A DNA stretch of 64,000 bases from an uncultured Pirellulaceae bacterium (GCA_938084685.1 CALKGE010000001.1:434001-498000); one strand, 5' to 3'. Shown: positions 38,792 through 49,255, numbered from the stretch's first letter. The notes: generated by a model from the sequence alone, not told the origin. Made by a program: numbers and translations.

Positions 38792-39478
38792 TCAGGTTCC
38801 TTTTACCGATCCAAACCACTCGATTTGCTTACGGGGACAGTACTGATATTCCAGTTGCTGGCAGAGTGGTTTCAGCCACGACTCGACTCGGGATAGCTCC
38901 TGCTGACTGCGTCCCTGGGCCATGAGATAAACATCGGAAGCAACAATCCTGGGAAACTGCCGGATGTATTCGTCAATTTCCTGTATGTCACTTTCATTGT
39001 CGACAACAAACTTGATTTGGCAGTTAAAGTCATCCAGCAATCGACTGATCACATGAGGAGCAAACCGAGTGCGTTGGTGGCGGCGGTGCCAGCGGGGATA
39101 ATCAATGGCATCTGGCGCACTGTTAGTTGTTTTGGGGCTGATCGACATCAAGTCACAGTCGACCGGCAGATACAGCGTTCCAGCGGTTTCAATGGTGATG
39201 TGATAGTTGTCGGCTCGCAGACGATTACACAACGGAATCATCTCGGCAAACAGCATTGGCTCACCACCGGTGATAACAACATGGCGACAGTCCCAAACGG
39301 AGACTCGTTCCATGATTTCATTGACACTGTAGTCATCCCCGTCAGGATTCCAGGATGCATAAGGAGTATCACAAAACCAGCAGCGCAGATTACAGCCACT
39401 GGTTCGGATAAAGACACTTTCCGTTCCTGTCAGAAGGCCTTCGCCCTGGATTGATCGATAGATTTCAGCAATTTTCAA
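38792..39478 (-). CDS. queE: 7-carboxy-7-deazaguanine synthase (radical SAM)
   Basis: MKIAEIYRSIQGEGLLTGTESVFIRTSGCNLRCWFCDTPYASW. Confidence 0.92.
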   Translation of the reverse strand: MKIAEIYRSIQGEGLLTGTESVFIRTSGCNLRCWFCDTPYASWNPDGDDYSVNEIMERVSVWDCRHVVITGGEPMLFAEMIPLCNRLRADNYHITIETAGTLYLPVDCDLMSISPKTTNSAPDAIDYPRWHRRHQRTRFAPHVISRLLDDFNCQIKFVVDNESDIQEIDEYIRQFPRIVASDVYLMAQGRSQQELSRVESWLKPLCQQLEYQYCPRKQIEWFGSVKGT

Positions 39479-39552
39479 GTGAGAAATACCCCCTTTCAGC
39501 TATAGAGCCATCATGACACAATGGACGTTTAGCGAATAGGAGTAAAACATCG

Positions 39553-39933
39553 ATGACTTTGTCTCACACACCAGAATCACGACAACAGATCTTGGAAGTC
39601 TTTGACAATCAGTTTCCTCAGCGGGACTATGTGATTGAGACGATTTGTCCAGAATTTACATCGGTGTGTCCCAAGACAGGTCAGCCAGATTTTGGAGAGC
39701 TGGAATTTCGCTATATCGCTGACAAAAAATGTGTCGAGCTGAAGAGCCTGAAGTTCTATTTGCAGAGCTATCGCAACGACGGTATTTTCTACGAAAACGT
39801 GACGAACACGATCATTAATGATCTGGTAGCCGTCCTCGATCCGCGATGGATTGAACTCAAAGCCAAGTTCAGTCCACGGGGCGGAATTTCAACTAACGTG
39901 ATCGTCGAGTGGAAGCAGGGCGATCCTAAATAG
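39553..39933 (+). CDS. queF: NADPH-dependent 7-cyano-7-deazaguanine reductase
   Basis: [50 protein letters not shown]. Confidence 0.95.
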   Translation: MTLSHTPESRQQILEVFDNQFPQRDYVIETICPEFTSVCPKTGQPDFGELEFRYIADKKCVELKSLKFYLQSYRNDGIFYENVTNTIINDLVAVLDPRWIELKAKFSPRGGISTNVIVEWKQGDPK

Positions 39934-39942
39934 CGGCGGCCC

Positions 39943-40173
39943 CTATTCGGCTCGCTGGCGTTGACAGTAGGGACAACACCCAACCGTCTCTGCATTCAGA
40001 TCGAAATCTTCGTCGTCGGTTCGATAGGCGGTCGTGAGGCGGTGGCCACAGTCCAGGCATTTGTGTTCCCAGGAATGGATTTCCAGGTCAGCCTGTTGAA
40101 AGAAGTTGTACTTGCAAATGAGTGAATCACTGCCGCACTTAGTACAACCACCTACCGTCTGAATATCTACCAT
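39943..40173 (-). CDS. Small zinc-ribbon protein
   Basis: Three CxxC pairs: CTKC, CLDC, CPYC. Confidence 0.65.
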   Translation of the reverse strand: MVDIQTVGGCTKCGSDSLICKYNFFQQADLEIHSWEHKCLDCGHRLTTAYRTDDEDFDLNAETVGCCPYCQRQRAE

Positions 40174-40178
40174 GGGAT

Positions 40179-41192
40179 TTAGAAACCACGTGCCTCAATC
40201 ACATCATTGAAGTCACGCAGATGATAGTCAATGTTTACGTAGTCAAGCACATTACATAGTCCCCGCAATGCGACTCCCAAACCATCCGGACCACTGAATC
40301 CGCCGAATTGACCTCCACCTTTGACGTGTGGCTCCAAATCCAGAAAGACGCCGGGTACCCCTCGTTTTCTAAGCCGACGCTCCATCACTGGAATGTACTC
40401 GCGGAAGTCACGCAGAATAGCTTCGTGCCCGCTGTCACCAATGTCGGCCGGAACGAAATATTTCAGTGCTTCTTCGTCCACATGGCCAACACGTTGTACA
40501 GGTTCTGGATGCCGGTAGTCTTTGATATGCATCCAGCCCATCCCCTTCTTCATCATGTGATACTGCAAAAAGATGTCGTCAGACGAATAACCCTGCGTGA
40601 CAATATTGGCAGCATCAAAAATAGTCAGCATGGCGGGATGCTTCACTTTGCGATGTAATAGCTCCAGCGTGCGGCCACATTGTCCCACCAGATTTGCTTC
40701 TACTTCGAGTCCGAAGGTGATTCCGTTTTCGTCACATAATGCAGCAATGGCAGTGAGCTGATCAACGACCTGATCTACATAGGCATAGGGATCTTCTCCG
40801 CGAGGATGGTAGAACGCAAACCCGCGCATCAGTTTGGTACCAAACGCATTGGCCAGATCACAGGCTCGCTGCACATCATTTTTGAGATACTTTTTGAATG
40901 GGATATATTTGTTGTGCGTTCCATCGTCGACATCGAGCAGTTTCACTTTGCCGATAGGAGAACCCAGTGACGATACTTTGAGTCCATATTCATCCATCTT
41001 CTTTTGGATGTGCTTTACCTCGGTCTTGTTCAGTTGCATGACGTTCTTAACGCCATTGCCGGCATCAATAAAACGAATCGTGTAATACTGCAGGCCGATG
41101 GCTGCAAAGGCAGAGAATTGCTGGTCTACGGTCTTTTGGTTGGCCGCTTCGTCTGCAAAGCCGGATAGGATCACGCTGGGGTTGTCGCTCAT
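40179..41192 (-). CDS. Sugar phosphate isomerase/epimerase (xylose-isomerase-like TIM barrel)
   Basis: ILSGFADEAANQKTVDQQFSAFAAIGLQYYTIR; GITFGLEVEANLVGQ; TIFDAANIV. Confidence 0.85.
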   Translation of the reverse strand: MSDNPSVILSGFADEAANQKTVDQQFSAFAAIGLQYYTIRFIDAGNGVKNVMQLNKTEVKHIQKKMDEYGLKVSSLGSPIGKVKLLDVDDGTHNKYIPFKKYLKNDVQRACDLANAFGTKLMRGFAFYHPRGEDPYAYVDQVVDQLTAIAALCDENGITFGLEVEANLVGQCGRTLELLHRKVKHPAMLTIFDAANIVTQGYSSDDIFLQYHMMKKGMGWMHIKDYRHPEPVQRVGHVDEEALKYFVPADIGDSGHEAILRDFREYIPVMERRLRKRGVPGVFLDLEPHVKGGGQFGGFSGPDGLGVALRGLCNVLDYVNIDYHLRDFNDVIEARGF

Positions 41193-41372
41193 AGTTTCAA
41201 ATTCAGTATTGGGAAGAAGGGTTGTTGCAAGAGGAGAGTTTATTTTGAAAGGGAGTCAGGACTGCGTCAAGCAACTCGGCAAGAGTTAGTTCAAGTTCGT
41301 CAAACGGACCTGATTAGCCACACGACGTTTGATTTTTAGCCAAGGGTCGTTAGCGTTCCAGTCCAGTCCAGG

Positions 41373-41726
41373 TCAGGAGATTTCTTTTCCGAGCAGGCGG
41401 CCGATTTCAGCAACGGCTTTCTGCAGCGAGACAGCTGCCATTTTAAAATTCGTGTGATTGGAGATTTCAGGTTGGATTTCAGTAAATAACTCGCACGCTT
41501 CCCGCAGCCGGCGCCATTTTTTATTGGCCTGCCGCAGGTAGCCATCAGCATCCCCCGCATTCAGATGGCTGCCGAGTGCCAGCGAGAAATCGTAGAGACG
41601 CCGGTGAACCAATGCCAGTTCCTCATCTTCTTCCGTTTCATCGCTGTGCTTGAGAAACGTACGCACCATCCAGACGTGACTGAGTTCGGCATCCAGTTGA
41701 TGCATTAACTGAGTTTCATCACTCAT
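41373..41726 (-). CDS. Hypothetical protein
   Basis: 117-aa ORF in an operon-like position next to the 41778-43094 gene; no motif recognised. Confidence 0.55.
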   Translation of the reverse strand: MSDETQLMHQLDAELSHVWMVRTFLKHSDETEEDEELALVHRRLYDFSLALGSHLNAGDADGYLRQANKKWRRLREACELFTEIQPEISNHTNFKMAAVSLQKAVAEIGRLLGKEIS

Positions 41727-41777
41727 GAGCTAATCCGAGTTTCCCGGAACAGGTAAATGTTGTCGCTGTTTTGCTGA

Positions 41778-43094
41778 TCAGGCACTCTCATCTGATGGCG
41801 TTTCGCCCGTCTCATCGTCCGGAGCACCAGATTCACTTTCATCGCCTGATGTTGTTTCTTCAGTGGCCTCTTCCTCTTCGCTGGATTCATCCTCTGCTTC
41901 GACTTCCGAGTCGGTGTCGGCTTCAGCCACGCTGGCAGAAATTTCTTCACGCACCTGATCCCACAACGGCTTATCTTGCTCTGCGGCTTTTGGTTTTTTG
42001 CCTGGCTTCGGAGCGCTGACGAGTGTCACGATGGCACCCAGTATTACGGTCGTCAAGCTGGCAAAGAACATGGGGCTTACATTTCCGACGGAGTCCATTT
42101 CGAGTACGGATATGATGGTATTTACGATCGGTGCTCCTCCGAAAACCAGTGGCATTACAAAAACAGGTTTCCCGCCGAACGTGAATGAGAGAATAATTCC
42201 CAGAGCTCCCACAGAACCAAAAACCCCGGCTAGCAGGGAAAAGACCCAGCCACTGGTTGTTGTCTCCTGTGGAAAGCCGGACTGGCTCATAATGGCCAGA
42301 GGGATGATGACTGCAAGAACGAAGTAGGAAATACCTACGCAAAGCAGTGGTCGTAAGCGACTCCCCTTCATTAAATGCTGGCTTTTATGAAGAACGCTGC
42401 CGTAGGCACCCCAACTGAGTACGGTCAGGCAAATGCCACCCACGATTAACATGATGTTGGTAGACTTCTTTTCATTTTGGGCCTCGGCACTGTCGGTAGC
42501 CGAGTGGTTTTCTGTCGCTAACGCTTCCACTTCAGGACCGCTTTCATCTGCGGGATCTGTTGCTGATGTGGGAGTCTCTTCAAAGTTGACCGTCGTGATT
42601 TCAGCCTGGATGTGTGACTCCTCTTTCACTTCGGCCTTCGGTTTGAAGGTAAAGACGCCACAGGCTCCCAGGGCGACAAGAATAATTCCCAGATAAAATG
42701 CCGGAGTGATTTCTTTGAAGAGTTTGGCCATGAACATGGAGACAAACGTATTCACGACTGGTGCACACCCGAAGACGATCGGCATGACGTAGGAGGGAGA
42801 ACCTCCACTGGTTAACGCAGTGATGATTCCCAACGCCCCAAAGGCTCCCAACGCACCTGCTGCCAAACCCCATTTAATGCCGCCGATACTCCATTTTCCC
42901 TGCTCTCCTTTGGACTTTAATACGTACAGGGGGACGACAACTGCTACGACAAAGTAGGAGATACCTACGCAGAGTAGCTGGATCCAGGCGTTTCCTCCCA
43001 TGCCGGGTTTGCCGTGGTGGAGGACCGGACCGTAGGATCCCCAGCAAAGAACAGTTAAAAGGGCAAAGGGGAGGGAAGCGACGATGCCACGCAT
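41778..43094 (-). CDS. DMT/EamA-like or sugar-transporter-like membrane protein with internal duplication and acidic tail
   Basis: Two homologous multi-helix halves (LCVGISYFVVAVVVPL and LCVGISYFVLAVIIPL) plus Glu/Asp/Ser-rich linker and C-terminus. Confidence 0.7.
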   Translation of the reverse strand: MRGIVASLPFALLTVLCWGSYGPVLHHGKPGMGGNAWIQLLCVGISYFVVAVVVPLYVLKSKGEQGKWSIGGIKWGLAAGALGAFGALGIITALTSGGSPSYVMPIVFGCAPVVNTFVSMFMAKLFKEITPAFYLGIILVALGACGVFTFKPKAEVKEESHIQAEITTVNFEETPTSATDPADESGPEVEALATENHSATDSAEAQNEKKSTNIMLIVGGICLTVLSWGAYGSVLHKSQHLMKGSRLRPLLCVGISYFVLAVIIPLAIMSQSGFPQETTTSGWVFSLLAGVFGSVGALGIILSFTFGGKPVFVMPLVFGGAPIVNTIISVLEMDSVGNVSPMFFASLTTVILGAIVTLVSAPKPGKKPKAAEQDKPLWDQVREEISASVAEADTDSEVEAEDESSEEEEATEETTSGDESESGAPDDETGETPSDESA

Positions 43095-43172
43095 GTTTTG
43101 GTTCTCACAGGAAGTTGGATAAAGCGATTTTGATACTTAGAGGATAATTCTAATTGATTCTGGAGTGGATTG

Positions 43173-43937
43173 TTAGGCTTGGATTATCGAGCTTGAAAGT
43201 GCGACCAGCAAAGGATCATCATCCGCCTGACAGAATCCCAGATGCAGGTGTTTTCGCCAACCCTCGGCATGACTGAACCTGCCAGAAAGTGCTCCTAACT
43301 GCTGATCCAGGTCGGACATGGTTGTTAAGTACGAGTCCAGTCCCTGACTTTCGTCAAGCCATTGTTTTTGACTGGCATGCAGTGCCAGCATGTCCCGTTT
43401 CCGCTGCTGCAGCTGACTGACATCCACGTAGTAGTCCGGGCGAATCAAGTTTCCCAGGGGATCGTGGTGTGAGTAGGGTTGAGCGTGATAGAGGGTCACG
43501 TTTTGTGTGGTTACATCGCTGGCTGGCTGTGTGCGATAGTTGGGCATGCCGCGACAGAATGCAGCAGTGACTGCCAGACGGCAGGTGTTGGTGTGATCTT
43601 CCATGTAATCGGTTGGGCTGTGCGTCAGAATAATATCGGGAGCGACCTGGCGGATGATCGCTGTCAGCTGTTGCAGCGTACTTTGATCGTAAAAGACTTC
43701 CAGATCGTTACAGAGAGGTGGATGAAAGGTAGCGCCGAGAAAGGCAGCGGCAGCCTCTGATTCTGCCAGTCGAATGCGGGCTGTTTCTTCAGCTGTGTGG
43801 ACCGTACTGCCACAACAGCCGTTGGCCACGTTCATATAGTGCAGCGTGTATCCGGCCTCAGCCAGATGCATCATCGTTCCTGACATGAGGAATTCGATGT
43901 CGTCGGGATGAGCACAAATAGCAAAAGCAGTTTTCAT
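43173..43937 (-). CDS. PIG-L/LmbE-family deacetylase
   Basis: FAICAHPDDIEFLMSGTM; ILTHSPTDYMEDHTN. Internal start 43937 preferred over 43976. Confidence 0.88.
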   Translation of the reverse strand: MKTAFAICAHPDDIEFLMSGTMMHLAEAGYTLHYMNVANGCCGSTVHTAEETARIRLAESEAAAAFLGATFHPPLCNDLEVFYDQSTLQQLTAIIRQVAPDIILTHSPTDYMEDHTNTCRLAVTAAFCRGMPNYRTQPASDVTTQNVTLYHAQPYSHHDPLGNLIRPDYYVDVSQLQQRKRDMLALHASQKQWLDESQGLDSYLTTMSDLDQQLGALSGRFSHAEGWRKHLHLGFCQADDDPLLVALSSSIIQA

Positions 43938-43968
43938 GGGAATGGTCCTGGCCTCCTGTTTCACCAGA

Positions 43969-46900
43969 TTACTCACCTCGGAGTGCGGGTATTAACGGGG
44001 CTTTCAAAGTAGCTCGGACTGCCAGCAGCCCAGAGACAATACCGACAACTAATATAACCAGCAGCATGACGAACAGATCGAAGCCAGGCGGCGAGGCTTC
44101 AGCGAAAATGATGTGCGGTAGTACAGCAAACAGGGCTGCTAGAACTCCTGTGACTAATCCCGTGCAAAGCAGGACCACGTTTTCACAGAGGACCATCTTT
44201 GCCAGGCGGCGCGGAGAGAACCCTGTTGCTTTCATCAGTGCAAGTTCCCCTCGACGTTCCAGAATGCTGCGGAGCTGGACGGTTGCCAACCCAAAGGTAC
44301 CCAGCAGCAATCCCAGAGCGCCGAGGCTTTGGAAGGCGCTGATGTAAGTGTTTTGCACCGCCAGAAGTTCTTCCAGCAAAGACTGAGTGGACTGCATGTC
44401 CAGTCCCTGATCACGAAAGCGGTTTTCCAGAATGGAACGCGTGGTACCATCGGCTTGTTGTTCAGTAGCCAGGAAATAACGATAACCACTGATGTGAGGG
44501 AACAGTTGTTTGAAATCCTGCTCACTAACCAGCAGGCTCCCTTGCAGGATGCTGTTGGCAAGAAACCCGACGACCTGAAAATGAATCGTGTGTCCGTCTT
44601 CGTAGGTAATGTCGAAAGTTTGTTCCATACCACCATACAGTTTCAGGCTGTACATGGCAGTATTTTTATCGATGACGACAGGGACTGGATTGCCTTCTGT
44701 TCCGTCATGTGCTGCGCCGGCGGAGTCCAGGAGGTGCCAGGGATTTTTCTGCTGGTTCTGATCGGCAGTATTGGTTCCCCAAATGAATGGAGTGGCGGCT
44801 GTATCGAAATGATCGATGAAGTCCTGCGGGATGCCCAGAACGCGCGGTCGCGCGGCCTGATATACATTACTGCAACTGGCATTATCTCCCGGTTTGTAAC
44901 GGAGACAATGGATCGTTTCAGTGGTTAGTTGAGCCGCGTCACCTTTTTCAAAGACACGCGCATGCAGATCACGTTGGGCAAGGTTTTCGTAGACAGGCAT
45001 GGAACTCAGGCCCCAATAGGCGAAACCGCCACGGCCGTTGTCAGATGGAGTGAGCTTGAAGGCGCCCATGGCGATAATCAGAAAAGAGGCCATCGCCATC
45101 AGACCAATCGTCAAGGTGCTGCGGCCAGGATTGCGTCCTGCGTTCCGGGAGGCAAGCCAGTGGATGGGCAGGTGCATTCGACGAATAGAATCGGCAGCCC
45201 AGCCTCCTCGGAGGAACGAGCGTATACGTAACAGGAGGGCGGTCAAAACCAGAAATCCTGCTCCAACAAAAGCTCCAGCCTGACCCTCACTGCCCAGCGA
45301 AGATCCGACGTCGGGTAATGCTGCAGCGATTGCCAGGAGCATGCCAATTCCAAACAGCACGAGTGCCGGGCTGATAATTGACGAGCGTTTTTTGGTCTCT
45401 TTCTGCCCCAGCGGATTGTCAATATTCCCCGCCAGCAGTCGTCTGACTGTGACATTGCAGGTTCGACGTATGGCCCAGGCGATTGTGCCCGCAGAGATCA
45501 GCACACCAAGCAGATAACCGATGGCCAGACTTCGTCCGGTCACATGGAAATTCAGAAAAGAAGTAACAATGGCGTCCACCCACCAGGTACTGAGCCCGGT
45601 AAGCATCAGTTTGCCATAGCCGATCCCGATGAGCACTCCGAGTGCAGCTCCGGCAGCCGAAACGGCGGTAGCTTCACAGATCAGAAGCCTGCTAATCTGC
45701 TGTCTTCGAAGTCCAAGTGCCAGCAGGACGCCCAGCTGATCGGCTCGTTGCTGGATCCCCAGTTTGAAGAGTACGGCGATCAGCATCAGCGCACTGGCGA
45801 TCACAAACAGACTCAGCCCCAGGAACAATCCGTCAAAGGGGGTGGAACCTGCAGCAGCTTTCAGTCCATCCCGTTTTACCGAGATGAAATTCATTCCAAA
45901 GGTTGAATCGGATTGCGTAACCCCGTTTTGCATTTTCTCGGCAACCGTCTGCTGATCACTGAAGGGTATGCGAATGGTCGTGTGGCTGCCAAAGCGACTT
46001 CCCCATAGCTTACGTCCCAGTTCAAGCGAGACAAAGGCTTTTGGCGTGGTGCGATGATTGTTCCAGTAATTGTCATCCTGGCCGCGAATACGGTTTACCG
46101 TTGCAAACGGAAGATCCCAATCGTTAATCGAATCCTGATCGGTCACACCAGGGACTTCCGGAGTCAAATCGGGGTCGTTCAGCAATGTTGGTGGTTGACG
46201 GAAGAGTGCCTTCCGTCGGCGGCCGTACGGTCTTCGTGGCTCGGTCAGACTGAAGACTTCGACCACTTTCAGGTCAACCCAACGTTCAATAGTCTGTCCA
46301 TGGGTCGTTTCAGGTTCGAAATAATCGATTCTAATCCAGTCACCAGGTGAAACTTCCAAGTCGTCTGCCAGCCAGCTGTTGATCGCAACTTCATCATCTT
46401 TTAGCCGGAGTGGTTTGCCATTCGCATCCAACAGAGGTCCCAGGCCTTCCATGCTGTCAACGGCGGTGATCATGGAGTACGGTACAATGTCTCCGTAAAT
46501 TTCGGGATCCCGTTTTTCGTCAACAATGCCACCGGTAACCGACGGTGATTCGTTTACAGGTACTTTCATCATGGCGTTGGCCAGATAGGTCATGACCGGC
46601 TGGGCGTCCTGGCCCAATGCCTGACTTGCCAGATTGACAGCCTCGTCGTCCAGTATCATCTTGACGCTGGAAAGACTGTGGTACTTCAGTATCACATTGT
46701 CCTCGCTGTTACCGCCTTCAGGTTCCCAATCGATAGAGACATCGGTAAGCAGCAGTCCCAGGTCATCAATAGTCGGCTTGAGTGATGTTTGCAGAATGGC
46801 TGTCGCGGCTGCATCGGGTGCCGTTTCTATTTGGCCACCGGAAACCAGAATGGCATTGGCCCGATCTTCCTGATCCAATTCGTCCTGCAGAAACGTCAGA

Positions 46901-47565
46901 TTGACATATGCGTTCAGGGAAACCTGTTGCGAGGATGTGAGTGAGAAACGGCCCAGATCGGTAGCAGGGATGATTTCCGAAACGGTGAGACGGGGAATAC
47001 TGTGGATTCGGTCATCCTGACTTCCCAGAGGACTGTCAGCATTGACCTGCTTGTCTTCGGGAAGACGAAGTGTAACAAGATCACCAACCTGAACTTTCAG
47101 CTCATCTGCCAGTGGTTGATTCAGTACGATTTCATCCTCCGCGGGTTGAATGGATTCCTCCCGTTCTGTCTGACCAAAGCTCCAGAATTGCTCATTGACT
47201 CCCATCACCAGAATGTTGGATGCGATCTGGATGGTCTGCGTGTCACCGGTCATGGTGGCGGATTCCAGCGTCCCCTGGGGGAAGAGAATGGCGGCGGTAG
47301 CCTGTTGATACAGCTCCTGCTGAAAAGCTTCCGAAGCTTCCAGCTCGTCGACTAGCTTGGTACGGAAAAAATGCGGGGTGACCAGAATCTCATCGATCAG
47401 TCCCAGGCGTCCCAGGGTAAGTTCTTTGAGGCTTCCGCGCATACTGTCGCCGATGAGCAGTGCCCCGGTGAGCACGGCGGTTGCGGCTGCTACTCCGAGC
47501 GCGACCGTCAGATTGATCCGCCAGTGGTGAACGAGACTTCGCAGAACGAATTGTTTGTTGTTCAT
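43969..47565 (-). CDS. FtsX/MacB-like ABC transporter permease, large single-chain form
   Basis: 1198 aa; N-terminal TM helix, periplasmic domain, then TM clusters (LSLFVIASALMLIAVLFKLG; LGLLLGTFGLATVQLRSILERRGELALMKATGFSPRRL). Confidence 0.88.
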   Translation of the reverse strand: MNNKQFVLRSLVHHWRINLTVALGVAAATAVLTGALLIGDSMRGSLKELTLGRLGLIDEILVTPHFFRTKLVDELEASEAFQQELYQQATAAILFPQGTLESATMTGDTQTIQIASNILVMGVNEQFWSFGQTEREESIQPAEDEIVLNQPLADELKVQVGDLVTLRLPEDKQVNADSPLGSQDDRIHSIPRLTVSEIIPATDLGRFSLTSSQQVSLNAYVNLTFLQDELDQEDRANAILVSGGQIETAPDAAATAILQTSLKPTIDDLGLLLTDVSIDWEPEGGNSEDNVILKYHSLSSVKMILDDEAVNLASQALGQDAQPVMTYLANAMMKVPVNESPSVTGGIVDEKRDPEIYGDIVPYSMITAVDSMEGLGPLLDANGKPLRLKDDEVAINSWLADDLEVSPGDWIRIDYFEPETTHGQTIERWVDLKVVEVFSLTEPRRPYGRRRKALFRQPPTLLNDPDLTPEVPGVTDQDSINDWDLPFATVNRIRGQDDNYWNNHRTTPKAFVSLELGRKLWGSRFGSHTTIRIPFSDQQTVAEKMQNGVTQSDSTFGMNFISVKRDGLKAAAGSTPFDGLFLGLSLFVIASALMLIAVLFKLGIQQRADQLGVLLALGLRRQQISRLLICEATAVSAAGAALGVLIGIGYGKLMLTGLSTWWVDAIVTSFLNFHVTGRSLAIGYLLGVLISAGTIAWAIRRTCNVTVRRLLAGNIDNPLGQKETKKRSSIISPALVLFGIGMLLAIAAALPDVGSSLGSEGQAGAFVGAGFLVLTALLLRIRSFLRGGWAADSIRRMHLPIHWLASRNAGRNPGRSTLTIGLMAMASFLIIAMGAFKLTPSDNGRGGFAYWGLSSMPVYENLAQRDLHARVFEKGDAAQLTTETIHCLRYKPGDNASCSNVYQAARPRVLGIPQDFIDHFDTAATPFIWGTNTADQNQQKNPWHLLDSAGAAHDGTEGNPVPVVIDKNTAMYSLKLYGGMEQTFDITYEDGHTIHFQVVGFLANSILQGSLLVSEQDFKQLFPHISGYRYFLATEQQADGTTRSILENRFRDQGLDMQSTQSLLEELLAVQNTYISAFQSLGALGLLLGTFGLATVQLRSILERRGELALMKATGFSPRRLAKMVLCENVVLLCTGLVTGVLAALFAVLPHIIFAEASPPGFDLFVMLLVILVVGIVSGLLAVRATLKAPLIPALRGE

Positions 47566-47588
47566 AACTCTGCAACCAGGAGGGCTTG

Positions 47589-48269
47589 CTATTGCTCAGG
47601 TGTCGTCAGACGACCATCGTTGATTTCCAACTGCTTCTCCAGCATGTTTGCCAGATCTCTGCTGTGGCTGACCACGATCAGCACCATTTCTTCGGCTTGC
47701 TGAATTTCAAGCAGAAGCTCGCCGATCTGCAGAGCGTTTCTACGATCGAGATTCCCGGTCGGCTCGTCGGCCAGGATGAGTGATGGACGGCAGATGAGTG
47801 ATCTGGCGACCGCTACGCGTTCTCGTTCGCCACCAGACAATTCAGCGGGGCGGTGCAGAGACCGATCGGCCAATCCGACTCGTTCAATTAATGCCTCTGC
47901 ACGGGCAATATCATCCTTGGATGGCTTTCCAGTGGCCATGGTTGGAATAAGCACATTTTCCAACACACTTAACTGCGGCAGTAAGTGGTGTTCCTGAAAG
48001 ATGAAGCCAATATTAGCGTTGCGAAACTTTGCCAGTTCATCCTCATCTAATGCGAATGGATCAATGTCATTGAGTGTATAGGTGCCGCTGGTGGGGTAGT
48101 CCAGTGTTCCGAGGATGTTCAGTAAGGTACTTTTTCCTGAGCCGCTGGGACCGATGACCGCGACGTTATCACCGGCGCGCAATTCCAGGTCAATCCCTTT
48201 GAGGATCTGCAAGGGTTCACCATGCGAAGGATATTCCTTTTTGAGGTCTTTGATGACAAGATGCGCCAT
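47589..48269 (-). CDS. LolD-like ABC transporter ATP-binding protein
   Basis: VIGPSGSGKSTLLNILG (Walker A), LSGGERERVAVARSL (signature), LILADEPTGNLD (Walker B). Confidence 0.95.
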   Translation of the reverse strand: MAHLVIKDLKKEYPSHGEPLQILKGIDLELRAGDNVAVIGPSGSGKSTLLNILGTLDYPTSGTYTLNDIDPFALDEDELAKFRNANIGFIFQEHHLLPQLSVLENVLIPTMATGKPSKDDIARAEALIERVGLADRSLHRPAELSGGERERVAVARSLICRPSLILADEPTGNLDRRNALQIGELLLEIQQAEEMVLIVVSHSRDLANMLEKQLEINDGRLTTPEQ

Positions 48270-48283
48270 AGTTGTCCTTTAGC

Positions 48284-49222
48284 TTAGTTTTCCAGGTCAG
48301 CATGAATCAGCGCCAGGCAGCCGATTCCATAAAAGGTGTATTCAACGTCACAGACTTTATCCCATTGAGCCCCGTGAAAACCGCCTGCATCCTGCTGGAG
48401 TCTATTAGCATACCTCAATAACTGCGTTCGATCGATTTTTCTGCCTCCTCCGAGGTCGATCAAAGTGAGATATCCGGTGAAGCTGCTCAGCAGATCGGCA
48501 ATTGGAATCCGAGTGTTTGCTCGTAATCCCCCTTCGTCAGTCTGCATTTCACCAAGGAACTCAACGGTGTCTTCTCGCAATTCATCATCCAACGCATTGA
48601 GAATTTTGAGGATGCCAATGGCTGCCGCGGTGGGATTGGTTCCAGCACGTTTTTGTTGCCGGACTTCCCGGAATCCTCCTCCGCTTTCATTTTCCTGATC
48701 AAAGACGAATTGAATGAGGGGATTGGGGTCTTTGATTGGCCGCTCGATAAGTTCGCAACAGAGTAAAACGAGAAAGGAATTGTAGGTGCTGCCGACGCTG
48801 CTGGCGGGATTCTTGGCATAGCCACCATCGTCACGTCGTAAGGATTCGAAGAAATCCGCCACGGCATCTTTCCATTGAGAGCAAGCGGATTCAAAGACAT
48901 CGATCCCGGCAGCGTTTTCCAGAAGTGAAGCGCTGTAAATCAAGGCAGCCAGATCAACTACCGATTCCTGTTGGGCCAATCGGGATCGTAGAAATTGTGC
49001 AGCTAATTCGGCACGTTCGCCGTACAGTTCGCCTGTGATGGCCAACGTTCTTAATGCAAACGAAGTGTAATATGGATCACTGACACCTTCGCGGCCTGAC
49101 CATCCACCATCTCCGTTCTGTTTTTCACCTACCCAGCAGGCATGTCGCTGGCGAATTGCTTCAGGTACATTGCCCATGGCCGTCGCCAGTCGTATGGTAA
49201 GCTCCTGAAGATATGCAGACAT
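48284..49222 (-). CDS. Prenyltransferase/squalene-oxidase-repeat protein (Rab GGTase beta-like)
   Basis: Repeats NGDGGWSGREGVSDPYYTSFALRTL, DDGGYAKNPASSVGSTYNSFLVLL, ESGGGFREV, DEGGLRANTRIPIADLLSSFTGYLTL, DAGGFHGAQWDKVCDVEYTFYGIGCLALI. Confidence 0.82.
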   Translation of the reverse strand: MSAYLQELTIRLATAMGNVPEAIRQRHACWVGEKQNGDGGWSGREGVSDPYYTSFALRTLAITGELYGERAELAAQFLRSRLAQQESVVDLAALIYSASLLENAAGIDVFESACSQWKDAVADFFESLRRDDGGYAKNPASSVGSTYNSFLVLLCCELIERPIKDPNPLIQFVFDQENESGGGFREVRQQKRAGTNPTAAAIGILKILNALDDELREDTVEFLGEMQTDEGGLRANTRIPIADLLSSFTGYLTLIDLGGGRKIDRTQLLRYANRLQQDAGGFHGAQWDKVCDVEYTFYGIGCLALIHADLEN

Positions 49223-49255
49223 CGTGGAATGATCTTAAGTCAGGGAGAAGTTGGA

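Noticed and set aside
44329-44928. 199-aa plus-strand ORF
   Set aside because: Antisense shadow of the ABC permease gene; no recognisable motif.
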